Assembly (NCBI RefSeq): GCF_013282215.1
Contig: NZ_CP048103.1
Location: 992,001-1,056,000 of the forward strand
DNA: 64,000 nucleotides
Reading direction: 5' to 3'
Origin: Kroppenstedtia eburnea
Lineage (GTDB): Bacteria > Bacillota > Bacilli > Thermoactinomycetales > DSM-45169
Shown: positions 62,043 through 64,000 of the stretch, piece after piece
Layout of the letters: every line of letters begins with the position of its first letter
How positions within the stretch are numbered: the first letter of the stretch is position 1
Position numbers and translations under genes: made by a program
The notes under the pieces: model-generated
The model's input: the letters and a program-made list of their open reading frames with translations, nothing else
Told to the model about the DNA's origin: nothing
Database searches by the model: none

Positions 62043-63510
62043 ATTCTGGTTTGTGACTGGTAGCCAACATCTTTACGGATCGGAAGCGCTGGCGGAAGTC
62101 TCTTCCCACTCCCGACAGATTACCCAGGCGTTCAATGAAGCCGATTCCATTTCATTTCCGATTGTGGTGAAACCAGTGGTAAAGACACCGGAGGAAATCC
62201 TTCAGCTCTGTATGGAGGCCAATTCCGATGAGAACTGTGCAGGTTTGATCACCTGGATGCATACTTTTTCACCGGGGAAAATGTGGATCGGTGGCTTGTC
62301 ACAACTTCACAAACCGTTACTCCATTTTCATACACAGTTTCATCGGGAGATTCCTTGGGATCGGATCGATATGGATTTTATGAATCTTCATCAATCAGCC
62401 CACGGAGACCGTGAATTTGGCTTTATCGCCACGAGGTTGGGAATTCTCCGTAAAGAGGTGGTGGGTCACTGGAGAGATGAGGCCGTGCAGAAACGGCTCA
62501 GTGACTGGATGCGGACTGCAATCGCCTGCCTGGAAGGAAAGAAGCTCAAGGTGGCTCGTTTCGGGGATAACATGCGACGAGTTGCAGTAACTGAAGGGGA
62601 TAAAGTGGAGGCCCAAATCCAGTTTGGTTGGTCCATCAACGGCTATGGAGTTGGCGATCTGGTTCAACGGATTACAGATATATCCGATACCGCCGTGCAT
62701 CAATTATTCAGGGAGTACCAAGAGAGATATGATTTTCCCCCCGAAGCGCGGGAAGCGGGACCCATTCGCGACTCCATCTTGGAACAAGCACGTATCGAGC
62801 TCGGTCTGAAGTTGTTTTTGCGGGAGGGGGGCTACAGTGCGTTTACAACGACATTTGAAGATTTGCATGGCTTGAAGCAATTACCTGGATTGGCTGTTCA
62901 GCGCCTGATGAGCGAAGGGTACGGCTTTGGAGCGGAAGGGGATTGGAGGACAGCAGGTCTGCTTCGCATGATGAAGATCATGGCGGACAATGAAGGTACC
63001 TCATTTATGGAGGATTATACCTACCATCTGGAGCCGGGCAATGAGATGATCCTCGGCGCTCACATGTTGGAGGTTTGTCCCACGATTGCCGCCCAGCGAC
63101 CCGGGATCCGCGTTCATCCCCTTTCCATCGGGGGGAAGGCTGATCCTGCAAGGCTGGTCTTTGACGGCAGGCCCGGACCGGCCCTCAATGTTTCTCTGAT
63201 CGATCTGGGCAATCGTTTTCGGTTGCTCATCAATAAAGTGGATGCAGTTCACCCCAAAAGCGCGATGCCCCATCTGCCTGTGGCTCGTGTGTTGTGGAAA
63301 CCGCGACCCTCACTCCATGATTCCGCCGAAGCTTGGATGTACGCAGGTGGTGCCCACCACACGGTCTTCTCCTACCATGTGACGACGGAGCAATTATTGG
63401 ACTGGGCGGAGTGGGTTGACATGGAAGCTCTTGTCATTGATGAACAGACCTCACTCTCTTCTTTCCGCCGTCAGTTGAAATGGAATGATGCTTATTATCG
63501 GATCAGATAG
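62023..63510 (+). CDS. araA: L-arabinose isomerase
   Basis: 495 residues, full length. Starts [14 protein letters not shown], contains [12 protein letters not shown], then [20 protein letters not shown] and [20 protein letters not shown], the catalytic Glu/His region that binds Mn. Converts L-arabinose to L-ribulose. Overlaps the end of araB by 20 bases; GGAAGGGAG is the ribosome binding site. No clear terminator follows before the next gene. Confidence 0.95.
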   Translation: MQRTPYEFWFVTGSQHLYGSEALAEVSSHSRQITQAFNEADSISFPIVVKPVVKTPEEILQLCMEANSDENCAGLITWMHTFSPGKMWIGGLSQLHKPLLHFHTQFHREIPWDRIDMDFMNLHQSAHGDREFGFIATRLGILRKEVVGHWRDEAVQKRLSDWMRTAIACLEGKKLKVARFGDNMRRVAVTEGDKVEAQIQFGWSINGYGVGDLVQRITDISDTAVHQLFREYQERYDFPPEAREAGPIRDSILEQARIELGLKLFLREGGYSAFTTTFEDLHGLKQLPGLAVQRLMSEGYGFGAEGDWRTAGLLRMMKIMADNEGTSFMEDYTYHLEPGNEMILGAHMLEVCPTIAAQRPGIRVHPLSIGGKADPARLVFDGRPGPALNVSLIDLGNRFRLLINKVDAVHPKSAMPHLPVARVLWKPRPSLHDSAEAWMYAGGAHHTVFSYHVTTEQLLDWAEWVDMEALVIDEQTSLSSFRRQLKWNDAYYRIR

Positions 63511-63662
63511 AGCCGGCTGAGATGGAACCTATCTGCATCCACGATCCTCATGATTGAGGTGGCCATGGGAATGGTGTGAAATTCAAAAAAATTGTGTTTA
63601 TATGTTGTACCAAGGATTTGTTTGACGATATGGCTGTGTAATCTCAGCTCGGGCGGTGATCC

Positions 63663-64000
63663 ATGTTGATGAAAAAAGTGTGGATGTGGGTTCTTGTTGC
63701 AACCTTGGCTCTTTCCACGATAGCTTGCAGTACAACCAGCGGCGTGAAGGCGAATTATATCGGGATCTCCATGCCGACCAAATCCTCGGAAAGATGGGTC
63801 CGGGATGGTGAAAATATGGTGAAGGCATTTAAGAGATTAGGATATAAAACCGATTTACAATATGCGGAAGATGTAGTGGAGAACCAGGTATCACAAATTG
63901 AGAACATGATTGCCAAAGGGGTGGATCTTCTCGTCATCGCTCCCATTTACGGGGAGACATTATCCGAGGTTCTGAAATTGGCGGATGAGCAGGGGATTGA
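63663..64000 (+). CDS. sugar ABC transporter substrate-binding lipoprotein (3' end outside window)
   Basis: At least 112 codons, still open at the window end. Lipoprotein signal with lipobox STIAC (Cys22), then [40 protein letters not shown], the type 1 periplasmic-binding-protein pattern of xylose/arabinose/multiple-sugar binders (ChvE/XylF group). Behind araA it is probably the L-arabinose or arabinoside importer component, with permease and ATPase beyond the window. The region 63511-63662 shows no clear terminator or promoter. ATG 63663 or 63669 may be the start. Confidence 0.8.
   Translation, partial: MLMKKVWMWVLVATLALSTIACSTTSGVKANYIGISMPTKSSERWVRDGENMVKAFKRLGYKTDLQYAEDVVENQVSQIENMIAKGVDLLVIAPIYGETLSEVLKLADEQGI

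Overview
The window is chromosomal DNA of a spore-forming, GC-rich Firmicute. The evidence is Bacillus-type gene content (two YheC/YheD-like ATP-grasp proteins, a YhzD-like protein, YitT, a Sfp-type PPTase, a YfiY/YfiZ/YfhA/YusV-like iron uptake set, rbsRKDACB, AraR), GGAGG ribosome binding sites and A/T-rich sigma-A promoters in an otherwise GC-rich sequence. Family Thermoactinomycetaceae is my best guess, by inference only. I saw no rRNA, tRNA or CRISPR array.

Layout. 1-9 kb: end of a DapA-like gene coupled to a heparinase II/III-like lyase; a convergent secreted multidomain protein broken by a frameshift; a GGDEF-like/HTH regulator; a DUF4236 protein; an internally deleted O-methyltransferase. 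9-10.6 kb: YitT and a VOC protein. 10.6-22.3 kb: an AT-rich accessory island with two paralogous Rap/NprR-like regulator plus signal-peptide cassettes at its two ends. Between them lie a polymorphic toxin (prepilin-like N-terminus, WHH nuclease C-terminus), an array of immunity genes with leftover toxin tips, and a type II restriction-modification pair. 22.3-33 kb: housekeeping genes (YyaL, M32 carboxypeptidase, YheC/D-like, OsmC, MscS, purine permease, MFS) and a collapsed ArsR/flavin reductase pair. 33-35.4 kb: a 2OG-Fe dioxygenase and a PPTase surrounded by short inverted-repeat elements. 35.4-44.8 kb: an ABC-F protein behind an attenuator-like leader, a Fur-regulated siderophore importer, a nitronate monooxygenase-like protein and an aldehyde dehydrogenase. 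45-50.8 kb: the complete ribose operon rbsRKDACB with two operators. 50.8-52.4 kb: NUDIX hydrolase and an AbrB/PIN-like toxin-antitoxin pair whose toxin end is replaced by a repeat element. 52.5-56.5 kb: a four-gene phosphonate operon (pepM, ppd, phnW, ATP-grasp). 56.7-64 kb: divergent araR and the abfA-araD-araB-araA operon with TGTACGTACA operators, then a sugar-binding lipoprotein cut by the window end.

The most unusual content is the toxin/immunity island, the paired quorum-sensing cassettes with a shared promoter block, a modular family of six MITE-like elements, and the phosphonate operon carrying an ATP-grasp enzyme. Several genes are frameshifted or deleted (secreted protein, O-methyltransferase, a SUKH gene, the second Rap-like regulator, ppd, the ArsR/flavin reductase pair). 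Some single-base cases could be sequencing errors; the large in-frame deletions cannot.
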